The translations under genes and the position numbers were made by a program. Below, in pieces: positions 51,210 through 59,871 of a DNA stretch of 64,000 nt. The notes below the pieces were generated by a model. It ran no database searches. It was not told the DNA's origin and saw only the letters and a list, made by a program, of their open reading frames with translations. Numbering within the stretch: the first letter of the stretch is position 1; each line of letters opens with the position of its first letter. The DNA comes from an uncultured Paracoccaceae bacterium. GTDB lineage: Bacteria; Pseudomonadota; Alphaproteobacteria; Rhodobacterales; Rhodobacteraceae. The stretch is from assembly GCA_947497985.1 (NCBI GenBank), contig CANMIX010000006.1, positions 186,001 through 250,000 on the forward strand, given 5' to 3'.

Positions 51210-53621
51210 ATGCAAGAGCCACTCAATTCCTCCTATCCTGTTCTGCCGCTGCGCGACATCGTTGTGTTTCCACATATGATCGTGCCGCTGTTCGTGGGCC
51301 GTGATAAATCGGTGCGCGCGTTGGAAGAGGTGATGGCGGATGACAAACAAATCCTGCTGTCCAGTCAGGTTGACCCATCCGAGGACGATCCGGAATCTGA
51401 TGGCATCTATGAGATCGGCGTGCTGGCCAATGTTCTGCAGCTGCTGAAACTGCCCGATGGCACCGTCAAAGTTCTGGTCGAAGGACAGGCGCGGGTTCAG
51501 ATTACCGAATACCTCGAGAATGAGAATTTCTTTGAGGCGCGTGTCGAATCTCTGACCGAAATCCCCGGCGATATGACCACCACCGAAGCGCTGGTGCGCA
51601 CCGTCGGCGATGAGTTTGAGCGCTATGCCAAAGTGCGCAAGAACATCCCCGAAGAAGCGCTGGCCGCGGTTGGTGAAACCACTGAACCTGCAAAACTGGC
51701 GGACCTTGTGTCCGGACATTTGGGCATTGAAGTCGACCGCAAGCAGGAGCTGTTGGAGACGCTGTCTGTCAGCGAACGTTTGGAGAAGGTCTATGGCTTG
51801 ATGCAGGGCGAAATGTCCGTGCTGAAGGTCGAGAAGAAGATCAAGACCCGCGTCAAATCCCAGATGGAGAAGACACAGCGCGAATATTATCTGAATGAGC
51901 AAATGAAGGCCATTCAGAAGGAGCTGGGTGACGGCGAAGAAGGTGCAGGCGAAGTTGCCGAGCTGGAAGAGAAAATCGCCGCGACCAAACTCTCCAAAGA
52001 GGCGCGCGAAAAGGCGGATGCCGAGCTGAAAAAGCTCAAGAACATGTCGCCCATGTCGGCCGAGGCCACTGTGGTGCGCAACTATCTGGACTGGATGCTG
52101 TCCATTCCGTGGGGTACCAAATCCCGCGTCAAAAAGGATCTGGGCCGCGCAGAAGAAATTCTCGACCAGGACCATTATGGGTTGGACAAAGTCAAAGAGC
52201 GTATCGTCGAATACCTCGCGGTTCAGCAGCGCTCGGCCAAGCTGAAGGGCCCGATCCTGTGCCTTGTTGGTCCTCCGGGCGTTGGTAAAACCTCGCTGGG
52301 TAAATCCGTGGCCAAGGCGACGGGGCGTGAATTCATCCGTATCGCCCTGGGTGGTGTACGTGACGAGTCTGAGATCCGGGGTCACCGCCGGACATACATT
52401 GGCTCGATGCCGGGTAAGATCATTCAGGCGTTGAAAAAGGCTAAGACCACCAATCCGCTGATTTTGCTCGATGAAATCGACAAGATGGGCCAGGATTTCC
52501 GTGGTGATCCAGCGTCTGCAATGTTGGAAGTGCTGGACCCGGAACAGAACAACACCTTTATGGATCACTACCTTGAGGTTGAATATGATCTGTCGAACGT
52601 GATGTTCCTGACGACGTCAAACAGCTACAACATGCCGGGCCCCTTGATGGACCGGATGGAGATCATTCCGCTGTCAGGCTACACCGAAGATGAAAAGCGT
52701 GAGATCGCCAAGCAACACCTGATTTCCAAACAGGTCAAAAACCACGGTCTAAAGGCCAAGGAATTTGAACTGAAAGAAGATGCGCTGACCGATATCATCC
52801 GCACCTATACCCGCGAGGCGGGCGTGCGGAACCTTGAGCGTGAGATCGCGAAAGTTGCGCGGAAATCCTTGACCAAGATCGTCAAGAAAGAAGCCGAAAG
52901 CGTGACCGTCACGCCGGACAATCTGGATGATTTTCTGGGCGTGCCGAAATACCGCTTTGGTCTGGCCGAGAAGGAAGATCAGATCGGTGTTGTGACCGGG
53001 CTGGCCTATACCTCTGTTGGCGGTGAACTGCTGTCGATCGAAGCGCTGCGCCTGCCGGGCAAAGGTCGGATGAAGACCACCGGTAAGCTGGGCGATGTGA
53101 TGAAAGAGTCGATTGAGGCTGCGTCGTCTTACGTGCGCTCAATCTCTCCGCAAATCGGGGTCAAACCGCCGCGCTTTGATAAATGGGATATCCACGTTCA
53201 CGTGCCCGAAGGGGCGACGCCCAAGGACGGCCCAAGCGCCGGTCTGGCGATGGTAACGTCTATCGTCTCGGTGCTGACGCAGATCCCTGTGCGCAAGGAC
53301 ATCGCCATGACCGGTGAAGTCACGCTGCGCGGTAATGCGCTGGCGATTGGCGGCTTGAAAGAGAAACTGCTGGCCGCCTTGCGCGGTGGTATCAAGACCG
53401 TGCTGATCCCAGAAGAAAACGCTAAGGACCTTCCGGAGATCCCGGACAACGTCAAAGAGGGTCTGGATATCATCACCGTGAGCCACGTGTCCGAAGTGCT
53501 GAAAATTGCCCTGACGGCAACGCCTGATGCGATTGAATGGGACGAAGAGGCCGAAGAGGCCGCCGCCGCCCAAGCCGCTTTGGAAAACAAAGGTTCTGGC
53601 CAGGGTGCGACAGCCCATTAA
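51210..53621 (+). CDS. lon: ATP-dependent protease Lon
   Basis: 803 residues. N-terminal substrate domain from LPLRDIVVFPHMIVPLF, Walker A GPPGVGKTSLGKS (about residue 354), Walker B LILLDEIDKM, and the catalytic serine in PKDGPSAGLAM with its lysine further on (GGLKEKLLAA). It degrades damaged and regulatory proteins. The start at 51210 has AAGGA 6 bases upstream. Confidence 0.97.
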   Translation: MQEPLNSSYPVLPLRDIVVFPHMIVPLFVGRDKSVRALEEVMADDKQILLSSQVDPSEDDPESDGIYEIGVLANVLQLLKLPDGTVKVLVEGQARVQITEYLENENFFEARVESLTEIPGDMTTTEALVRTVGDEFERYAKVRKNIPEEALAAVGETTEPAKLADLVSGHLGIEVDRKQELLETLSVSERLEKVYGLMQGEMSVLKVEKKIKTRVKSQMEKTQREYYLNEQMKAIQKELGDGEEGAGEVAELEEKIAATKLSKEAREKADAELKKLKNMSPMSAEATVVRNYLDWMLSIPWGTKSRVKKDLGRAEEILDQDHYGLDKVKERIVEYLAVQQRSAKLKGPILCLVGPPGVGKTSLGKSVAKATGREFIRIALGGVRDESEIRGHRRTYIGSMPGKIIQALKKAKTTNPLILLDEIDKMGQDFRGDPASAMLEVLDPEQNNTFMDHYLEVEYDLSNVMFLTTSNSYNMPGPLMDRMEIIPLSGYTEDEKREIAKQHLISKQVKNHGLKAKEFELKEDALTDIIRTYTREAGVRNLEREIAKVARKSLTKIVKKEAESVTVTPDNLDDFLGVPKYRFGLAEKEDQIGVVTGLAYTSVGGELLSIEALRLPGKGRMKTTGKLGDVMKESIEAASSYVRSISPQIGVKPPRFDKWDIHVHVPEGATPKDGPSAGLAMVTSIVSVLTQIPVRKDIAMTGEVTLRGNALAIGGLKEKLLAALRGGIKTVLIPEENAKDLPEIPDNVKEGLDIITVSHVSEVLKIALTATPDAIEWDEEAEEAAAAQAALENKGSGQGATAH

Positions 53622-53650
53622 GCGCTGAACCTGATGTGTGTTGAATTGAA

Positions 53651-53676
53651 AAAGGGCGGCCAATGGGCCGCCCTTT
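53651..53676. terminator. Terminator between lon and the amino-acid dehydrogenase gene
   Basis: AAAGGGCGGC (53651-53660) / GCCGCCCTTT (53667-53676). Short T-tracts lie on both strands; lon converges on the gene at 53808. Confidence 0.8.
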
Positions 53677-53807
53677 GTAGTTGTCCTAATTGTTTAGGCC
53701 GCCTTGTACTGGCGTTTTAATATTTTCCCCAACTGGATGATTGGCTGCCTGGGCAGCAAGATGTGCGACAGGTAGCGCGCGCCTTCTACGGAAGGACACG
53801 CGATGGT

Positions 53808-54857
53808 TCAAGCGGCTTGTGACGCCATTTGTTCCTCTACTGTCGCGATTGCGACGTCAGCGGGGCTGACATCACGTTTTGACGCTTGGTTGAGCATGTT
53901 TTTCAACGTCTCATCAAGCGCTTGCAGTTTCGCTGCCACAAAAGAGCTGCGATCGCGAATTTTTTCAACTTCTGTTGCGACGTTGATTATACCACCGCCA
54001 TTGGCGACAAAATCCGGCGCATACAGAATATCCCGTGCGTGCAGTCGTCCGGCGTCTTGATCGGTGGCAAGCTGATTGTTGGCGCCACCGGCTACAACAC
54101 TGACCTTCAGCATTGGAATGGTCTGCGCGTTCAAAATGCCTCCGATGGCGCAGGGGGCAAAAATGTCGGCCTCGACGGCATAGATCTCATCGATGGCAAC
54201 GGCGCGCGCGTTGAATTGGGTCAGCGCTTTTTGCACGCGGTCTGTATCCACGTCTGTCACCACCAGTTGCGCGCCCGCGTCGTGCAGATAGCCGCACAGG
54301 TGCCAGCCCACATTGCCCAGCCCCTGAACGGACACAGTGACGCCGGTCAAAGCGTCAGAGCCATGTTTGTGGGCCCATGTGGTGCGGATCGCGTTGAAGA
54401 TCCCACGCGCGGTAATGGGTGAGGGGTCGCCGCTGGCGAACTCCCCTTCCGTCAGGCCTGCAACATATGCGGTCTCGGTCGCGAGGATGGCCATATCGGC
54501 GGGCGTCATCCCCATGTCCTCGGCCGTGATATAGGTGCCGCCCAGTGATTGGATCGCGCGGGCAAAGGCGCGCAATAACTCGGGTGTCTTCTGAGTGTTC
54601 GGGTCGCCGATGATCACCGCCTTACCACCACCAAGTGATAGTCCGGCAGCGGCGTTTTTGAATGTCATGCCCTCGCTCAGGCGTTTTACATCCACCAAGG
54701 CCTCTTCGACACTCTCATAGGCGCGCATGCGCAAGCCGCCTGCGGCAGGACCCAATGTAGTGGAATGTATCGCAATAAACCCCAAGAGGCCGGTTTCTGC
54801 ATCGCTGACACGGTAAATGGCTTCGTGTGTTTCACTTGGGACTGGGGTCACTTGCAT
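53808..54857 (-). CDS. Glu/Leu/Phe/Val dehydrogenase, probably leucine-type
   Basis: 349 residues. GPAAGGLRMR with catalytic lysine region FKNAAAGLSLGGGKAVI (about residues 70-86) and the Rossmann motif VQGLGNVGWHLCGYL. It deaminates a branched-chain or aromatic amino acid oxidatively with NAD+. Which amino acid cannot be read safely; length and the GGGKAVI motif fit leucine dehydrogenases. AGGAGA lies 6 bases before the start at 54857. The divergent Lrp gene probably controls it. Confidence 0.9.
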   Translation of the reverse strand: MQVTPVPSETHEAIYRVSDAETGLLGFIAIHSTTLGPAAGGLRMRAYESVEEALVDVKRLSEGMTFKNAAAGLSLGGGKAVIIGDPNTQKTPELLRAFARAIQSLGGTYITAEDMGMTPADMAILATETAYVAGLTEGEFASGDPSPITARGIFNAIRTTWAHKHGSDALTGVTVSVQGLGNVGWHLCGYLHDAGAQLVVTDVDTDRVQKALTQFNARAVAIDEIYAVEADIFAPCAIGGILNAQTIPMLKVSVVAGGANNQLATDQDAGRLHARDILYAPDFVANGGGIINVATEVEKIRDRSSFVAAKLQALDETLKNMLNQASKRDVSPADVAIATVEEQMASQAA

Positions 54858-54911
54858 GTGGCTCTCCTGTTGAGTTGGGTGCCAGTCTAAGGAGTGTAAG
54901 TCACATGTTTT

Positions 54912-54947
54912 CTCCAAAGTAGGGCTTTTGCTGTGTCATTTTTGGAG
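54912..54947. promoter_or_regulatory. Candidate Lrp operator
   Basis: Inverted repeat CTCCAAA (54912-54918) / TTTGGAG (54941-54947), spaced by two helical turns, between the dehydrogenase and the divergent Lrp gene. Confidence 0.4.
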
Positions 54948-54987
54948 TATTGTTGGTGTGGATTGGTAATTTTTAGGGAAATCCTGC

Positions 54988-55443
54988 ATGGATTTGATCG
55001 ACCATAAGATATTGCGCGCTTTGCAGGAAGATGGGCGCATCACCATGGCGGATTTGTCGGAACAGGTGGGCTTGTCGCCAACACCCTGCGCGCGCCGGGT
55101 GGCTGCTTTGGAAGACCAAGGCGTCATAGAGGGCTACGGCGCCCGTGTTGATCCCGAGAAACTGGGCCTGACGGTGACCATCTTTGTCGAAGTGGAGCTG
55201 GAACAGCAAAGCGCACAGGCGTTGCAAGCGTTTGAGGCTGCCGTGCGCCCGTTTGAGCAGGTGATGGAATGCCATTTGATGACGGGGACACGGGATATGT
55301 TGCTGCGGGTGGTGGCCCGAGACCTCACTCATTTTGACCGTTTCCTGGAGCAGCAATTGATGCGGGTTCCCGGCATTCGCAACACGCGGTCCAGCTTTTC
55401 GCTGCGTACGATGATACGGCGAAACAGTCTGCCGACGGTTTAG
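54988..55443 (+). CDS. Lrp/AsnC family regulator, likely activator of the amino-acid dehydrogenase
   Basis: 151 residues. Helix-turn-helix DHKILRALQEDGRITMADLS, VGLSPTPCARRVAAL; effector domain with MECHLMTGTRDMLLRVV, RVPGIRNTRSSFSL. It is in the classic arrangement of an Lrp regulator divergent from the catabolic gene that it switches on with the amino acid as signal. Confidence 0.92.
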   Translation: MDLIDHKILRALQEDGRITMADLSEQVGLSPTPCARRVAALEDQGVIEGYGARVDPEKLGLTVTIFVEVELEQQSAQALQAFEAAVRPFEQVMECHLMTGTRDMLLRVVARDLTHFDRFLEQQLMRVPGIRNTRSSFSLRTMIRRNSLPTV

Positions 55444-55516
55444 TTCCCAGAAAATGTGCATTTTCTTGCAAAGGCCACTTGCGCCTACATAATTCTGTCG
55501 CTAAACCCCGCCGCAC

Positions 55517-55592
<76 letters not shown>

Positions 55593-55594
55593 TT

Positions 55595-57100
55595 TTACCC
55601 CCAAGCGTGTGCGGCACCACTTAAGACCTTGAATGGCATAGATAATTGGGGTGTTCTAGCTCCTGTTTCGCGGCAGTATGAAAGACGGTCTGCAAATACC
55701 TGTTTCAGCACTGTTCTACGTATCGAGATATTTCCACTTTCCCAGATTTTCCAAGGCTTTGACAGGAACATTAGCGAGAGTTCTAACGTGGCGTCAAAGT
55801 CACTTGTCGAACGAGCTGGGTTTGCTTGACTTTCTTTTAAAAGGATCTTCTCTGTTTCAAGAGTGTCGATCTTTTTCTCGTAAGCTTTGATCACCGTTGG
55901 ACTGTCGCTTTCAACAATGCGATCCAACAGGGCATTAATCTGCTTTTGTGCCTCAGCAATTTGCTTCTGAACGGTCTTGGCCTCCTGTGCCACCTGCGCA
56001 GCGCGCATGTCCCAAGCAGCGCGGAACATGGCTTTTGCCATCGCAAACAGACCCGAGCTTGGTTCCAGTTGACGGAGCAGTTCGCCAACATCACCCTCCA
56101 GCTTGTCGCGGCGGATCGATTTGCCGTAGCTTTGGCAACTCTTGGTCTGACACAGGTAATAGGGATGGAGTTTTGTCTTGCCCTTTGACCAGCAAGAGCG
56201 AAGGGGCGCGCCACAATCGTTACAGACTGCGACCCCACGCAAGGCAAAAACACTGTCGATGTTTTTTCGCGCGGGGGCAATCGCGCGGTGTTTTCTCCGT
56301 TCCCGGATGCGCCAAAACGCCTCTGTGGAGATTATTGGTTCATGGTGCCCGTTGCTCTTTGAGATGCCCCAAGGCGCGCAGCTGATCAGTCTGCAATAGA
56401 CTTCTCGATTGAGAAGCCGCGTGACCTCGTGCTGCCGCACCACACCATTCTTGCCATTTGGAAACTCGGGCTTGGCGTTCAGAAAATTGCGGATATCGAC
56501 CTGATTGGTAAAACGCCCGTTGGCGTATCCTTCCAGCGCTTCCTGTACAATGCTAACCTTAGGCTCGTCGCGCACAAGCATTTTCCCATGCCCCCGGGTT
56601 TTGTCGTAGCGGTATCCAAAGGGCGCTGAGAAGGTGTAATAGCCCGATTGCATCCGTGCTTTCATCTTCTGGACAACCTGGCGACCGTTTTGTTTGCGCT
56701 CAAGCTGGCCTTGCGCGGCCATAATCGTCTCAACAAACTCACTTTCGGGGCTTTCGTCGAATGTGAAGTTCAAGCATTCGATGATGGCACCACGCTTGCG
56801 GAACGCGTCACGCAGATTCAGATGGAAGCGAGTGTCACGCGCAAAGCGTTTCAGATCATCAAAGATCACCACAAAGCTTTCATCGGGCTGTGCATCCAGA
56901 AACGACAACAATGCGACCATGCCAGGGCGCTTCATAAAATCCCCGCCGCCGGTGAGCATGTCAGGAAAGACAGCTGCGATCTCATACCCTGTAGTGTCTG
57001 CATAGGATCTGCAGCGCGTTTCTTGGCTTTCTAGGTCATGCCCTTCAGTCTCTTCGGATCGACTGCTAAATATAAAATATATAACGGATTTTTGTGTTAT
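55595..57100 (-). CDS. Large serine recombinase with AUA start and altered active site
   Basis: 501 residues counted from the ATA at 57098-57100, with AAGGAGG 4 bases upstream. N-terminal resolvase domain: SVIYFIFSSRSEETEGHDLE, then ETRCRSYADTTGYEI. The usual YxRVSS reads YFIFSS: the catalytic Ser is kept but the Arg two places before is Ile. Next come MAAQGQLERKQNG, the recombinase domain (about 170-290), a zinc ribbon (CNDCG ... CQTKSC, about 300-340) and a long coiled coil. No ATG or GTG occurs in frame before 56959, which would remove 47 catalytic-domain residues. Probably a decayed or damaged integrase of the element beside tRNA-Val. Confidence 0.8.
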   Translation of the reverse strand: MTQKSVIYFIFSSRSEETEGHDLESQETRCRSYADTTGYEIAAVFPDMLTGGGDFMKRPGMVALLSFLDAQPDESFVVIFDDLKRFARDTRFHLNLRDAFRKRGAIIECLNFTFDESPESEFVETIMAAQGQLERKQNGRQVVQKMKARMQSGYYTFSAPFGYRYDKTRGHGKMLVRDEPKVSIVQEALEGYANGRFTNQVDIRNFLNAKPEFPNGKNGVVRQHEVTRLLNREVYCRLISCAPWGISKSNGHHEPIISTEAFWRIRERRKHRAIAPARKNIDSVFALRGVAVCNDCGAPLRSCWSKGKTKLHPYYLCQTKSCQSYGKSIRRDKLEGDVGELLRQLEPSSGLFAMAKAMFRAAWDMRAAQVAQEAKTVQKQIAEAQKQINALLDRIVESDSPTVIKAYEKKIDTLETEKILLKESQANPARSTSDFDATLELSLMFLSKPWKIWESGNISIRRTVLKQVFADRLSYCRETGARTPQLSMPFKVLSGAAHAWG

Positions 57101-57366
57101 AGCTCCTCCTTGTCAGTGTTTTCTGATTGTACCACAGCGGTGCGCAATGCGGCGGTTAGATCTAAACTTTGTCCACGGGTTTCTGGATCGGTGTTGAGAT
57201 CCCAGCCGAGGTCGACAAAGGCGAGGACGATGGACCAGAGGGTTTCGATGACCTGCTGTTTTTCCGGCTCCGTGGCGGTGCTGTCCTCAACATAGGGCAG
57301 CCAATCCTGCCAGTTCTGATGAATGCTGGGACGGGTTTTAGGTGGGTCTTGTGCTATATCTTTCAT
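57097..57366 (-). CDS. Small conserved protein preceding the serine recombinase
   Basis: 89 residues. Acidic; central helix ATEPEKQQVIETLWSIVLAF, then VDLGWDLNTD. Conserved context: small genes of this type precede serine recombinases in roseobacters as far as I recall. Possible directionality factor or recombinase partner; no helix-turn-helix was recognised. The stop codon TAA overlaps the recombinase ATA (ATAA at 57097-57100), which looks like a mutated ATGA coupling. Start at 57366; an upstream ATG is unlikely. Confidence 0.65.
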   Translation of the reverse strand: MKDIAQDPPKTRPSIHQNWQDWLPYVEDSTATEPEKQQVIETLWSIVLAFVDLGWDLNTDPETRGQSLDLTAALRTAVVQSENTDKEEL

Positions 57367-57466
57367 TTTATTCCTTTCGTCATATGCCCCTCTCCCTCGA
57401 GAACAAAAGGGAAACATTAAATCACGTAAGTTGCTTTCTGAACAGGATTATTTTCCTAAGCCCATA

Positions 57467-58084
57467 CTATCGTGTGCGCTCTGGCGCGCGGGTTTGGAGC
57501 TGTTCGGCCTTGCGGGCGGCGATCTCCGCTTCTTTGGCCGGGCGGTGATAGGCGTCTTCATAGTCTTTGCCGACCTCATAGAGCGTGCGCCCCTGGCTTT
57601 CCGGGCTTTGCGTGAAGGCCTCTTTCATCAGAGACTTGGCACCGGCCTGGGTGATCGAGAGCTCTTTTGAAAGCGCCACCGCTGCCCTGTCATAGGCTTG
57701 ATAGAAGGGCTGGGTTGCACCGTCGTGAATGCGCGCGCTGATGGATTGGGCCTGTGGCAGCGCGCGGGCCTGTGCGGTCTCTGGCAGGGTCTTTTCACGC
57801 TCCAAGAGGCTTTCTCGGGTTTGGTTGAGGCTTTGCTCATAGCGTACGGTGTAGACATCGCGCAAAATGGATTCCGCGCGCAGCGCATCAAAGCGTTCAC
57901 CGCGTGCAAAGGCGTGAGCGTAATCTGTGAGCGGTTCGCGGAACGAGCCCGTCTTTTGAATCTGACTGTGCAAAATGCTCGAGATCGCCCAGGCGGACTG
58001 CAACTGGCTGTTGGTCAGGCTTTTGCCCGAATAGCTGTCGCGGGCGGCTTGAATGCGGTCATGTTGATCTGATTGAGTGCTCAT
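57467..58084 (-). CDS. Orphan helical protein of the integrated element
   Basis: 205 residues, rich in Gln, Ala, Arg and Glu, with no membrane segment; entirely helical in appearance (RIQAARDSYSGKSLTNSQLQ at the start, EAEIAARKAEQLQTRAPERTR-like tail). Composition resembles accessory mobilisation proteins, but no relaxase or other transfer gene is present. It is 15 bp from the gene upstream, so they form one operon. Confidence 0.6.
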   Translation of the reverse strand: MSTQSDQHDRIQAARDSYSGKSLTNSQLQSAWAISSILHSQIQKTGSFREPLTDYAHAFARGERFDALRAESILRDVYTVRYEQSLNQTRESLLEREKTLPETAQARALPQAQSISARIHDGATQPFYQAYDRAAVALSKELSITQAGAKSLMKEAFTQSPESQGRTLYEVGKDYEDAYHRPAKEAEIAARKAEQLQTRAPERTR

Positions 58085-58099
58085 CTGGTTGGTCTCCTA

Positions 58100-58612
58100 T
58101 TATGAACGGGTTGGGCCGGATCGGCTGGGTGTGTGTTGCGGGTCTTTGATCTTCACTTGGGTGAAGGCTTCTTTGGCCTGGTCCTTGCGCTGATCGCGCG
58201 CCTGGCTGCGGATGGTGGCGCGGGCCGCCAGGTCTTTAGACAGGTCTTGATATTGATCCATCTCATCGGTGCGGATCATCAACAGACGCGCGTCGTGATC
58301 GGCCTGTACGCGATTGCGCGCCATGAGATTGAGACGCTCATTGCTGAGTGGGGTGTCCACGGCCCAGCTGGGTTTTGGGTGGTTCAACTGGCGCGCATTC
58401 TGCTCACGCAAGATGACGTCATAGGCCTCAACCAGGCGGTGTTTGTAGTCTTGCTGGAACGAGGTGTTTTCCTGATCGGTGCGCGTGGCTGCCTCATGTG
58501 CGATCTTTAAATATTTTTCCCAGTCTTTCTGGGTCACCAAGGCTCTTTGCAGCGATTGCCGAAGCGCCAGCCGATAGGTCTCTCGCACTGCGTCATAGGG
58601 GGATAAGCTCAT
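58100..58612 (-). CDS. Orphan helical protein, partner of the 205-residue gene
   Basis: 170 residues. Starts MSLSPYDAVRETYRLALRQS; carries RALVTQKDWEKYLKIAHEAA and RLVEAYDVILREQNARQL. A longer frame extends 122 codons upstream, with composition unlike the rest; it overlaps the divergent gene, so the ATG at 58612 is used. Function unknown. Confidence 0.6.
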   Translation of the reverse strand: MSLSPYDAVRETYRLALRQSLQRALVTQKDWEKYLKIAHEAATRTDQENTSFQQDYKHRLVEAYDVILREQNARQLNHPKPSWAVDTPLSNERLNLMARNRVQADHDARLLMIRTDEMDQYQDLSKDLAARATIRSQARDQRKDQAKEAFTQVKIKDPQHTPSRSGPTRS

Positions 58613-58665
58613 GAGAATACGCTCCAAATTTGCAAGGCATGTGCAGGGCGTGGTATGATCAGAGC

Positions 58666-58929
58666 ATGTTTGAAGATATCCAAGCCGTTGAAGACTGGTT
58701 GCAGCCCCTGAGCTACGCACAGTTCTGGCAAGCGGTTGAGACTTGGATGCTTTTTGACTCCGAGGATCGCGCCCATTGTGATGAGACCATTGCCCGAGGC
58801 ATCGCCACCGCTGAGACGGTGCTGGCCGGGTTGAAGATCTCGGCCCGGGTGGCGTTGCAATTGCGCTTTGGGCTGAAAGATCGGATCTACACGCCGCGTG
58901 ACGCTGAGTGCCTCGCCTCTGTACTTTAA
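58666..58929 (+). CDS. Small orphan protein
   Basis: 87 residues. MFEDIQAVEDWLQPLSYAQF, then VAL-rich ISARVALQLRFGLKDRI, tail YTPRDAECLASVL. It lies divergent from the 170-residue gene, 53 bp away. The ribosome-binding site is weak (CAGAG). Coding composition looks plausible; no family recognised. Confidence 0.5.
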   Translation: MFEDIQAVEDWLQPLSYAQFWQAVETWMLFDSEDRAHCDETIARGIATAETVLAGLKISARVALQLRFGLKDRIYTPRDAECLASVL

Positions 58930-59021
58930 AAGGGGCACTAGCCCGAGCACTAACCTGCGCGCTGGGGAGTGCCCGCACCTGAAAGCGTGTGGAAACAGGC
59001 AGGCACCCCTGCCGCGCCCAA

Positions 59022-59222
59022 TCACGCTACACCTCCAATAAAGCCAGCGGGCGCGACAAGGGTCACTTTTGGATCTGACGGCAGGCGCGCGCCTTCCAGG
59101 TCCAGGGCGTTGGCGGCGTAGTGATTGCAGAAGGGCCAAATATTGGCATGGGTCAGGCGTTCTGTGAAGAAAAACCCCAACCCCTTAACGTGGTTCAGGA
59201 TACAGTTGCGCGGCAGTGCCAT
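59022..59222 (-). CDS. Possible small protein
   Basis: 66 residues (MALPRNCILNHVKGLGFFFT, then ERLTHANIWPFCNHYAANAL, ALDLEGARLPSDPKVTLVAP). It has reasonable composition and a Cys/His-containing centre, but no recognised relatives and no clear ribosome-binding site. It could be chance. Confidence 0.35.
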   Translation of the reverse strand: MALPRNCILNHVKGLGFFFTERLTHANIWPFCNHYAANALDLEGARLPSDPKVTLVAPAGFIGGVA

Positions 59223-59446
59223 CAGTTCGGCCGGTGCGTGTAATCCCCCCGAAAAATAGTGGTGTTCAGAAGTGGAATTTTTCCGGCATTATGACCGAGG
59301 AGAATTCGGAGGAAGAACGCAAAATTCAGGAACGCTCAGATCCTTGTCATTCTTGCCAAAACCAGCCGATCCCTGGCGGCAAAGGCGCGGGGCCCGGTTT
59401 CTGTGTGATAGAAATGTTCTATGTCTCGCGGTTGTCCTTCGCGCAG

Positions 59447-59704
59447 TTAGGACCGGAGGGCCTGGTTCAACGCGTGTACATCCTTGTGTTTGGGCGCCAA
59501 AGCAAGCCGTGATTTCTGCGACCCATGCTCCGCCACATCCATGACGCAAGACGCTGCGAGATGATCAATTGCCTCCTCCTTGGAGGTGTTTGTCAACACG
59601 GCTAGTTTCTCAGCGTAGCGCGCGAGGGCTAGGTGGCTGCGACCCTCAGCGAGGTCTTTAGAGGCCTGTTTTTGCCAGTCCGCTTTGGTGTTGTTTTCCG
59701 TCAT
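59447..59704 (-). CDS. Small helical protein of the integrated element
   Basis: 85 residues. MTENNTKADWQKQASKDLAE, then HLALARYAEKLAVLTNTSKE. The start at 59704 has a strong GGAGGGA 4 bases upstream. A 16-bp palindrome in front (59738-59753) suggests regulated expression. Function unknown; occurs on the right side of the element, before the LysR gene. Confidence 0.6.
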   Translation of the reverse strand: MTENNTKADWQKQASKDLAEGRSHLALARYAEKLAVLTNTSKEEAIDHLAASCVMDVAEHGSQKSRLALAPKHKDVHALNQALRS

Positions 59705-59737
59705 TGTTCCCTCCTGTTTTTGACAAAAAAGGGAATA

Positions 59738-59753
59738 AATGACGTGCGTCATT
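59738..59753. promoter_or_regulatory. Palindrome upstream of the 85-residue gene
   Basis: AATGACG-TG-CGTCATT, perfect arms around a 2-base centre, 34 bp before the start codon: an operator-like position. Confidence 0.5.
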
Positions 59754-59871
59754 GCTGCGTTATTTCTGTTTGAAACGATGCTGGGCCAAGCAATCTGTGC
59801 TGACTTTCTGACCTGCGCCGATGTTTGGGAAGCGGATCAGATAATCCACGTGGTCATTGCGGTATCTGGAT

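Noticed and set aside
51024-52568. Minus-strand frame of 514 codons inside lon
   Set aside because: Antisense shadow of lon: strongly biased composition with many Phe/His/Gln, no start signal.
59216-59512. Plus-strand frame of 98 codons with a Cys-rich piece (PCHSCQN)
   Set aside because: It overlaps the better supported 85-residue gene on the other strand, lacks a good ribosome-binding site at its first ATG and has no recognised relatives. An internal ATG at 59290 could be real, but evidence is too thin.
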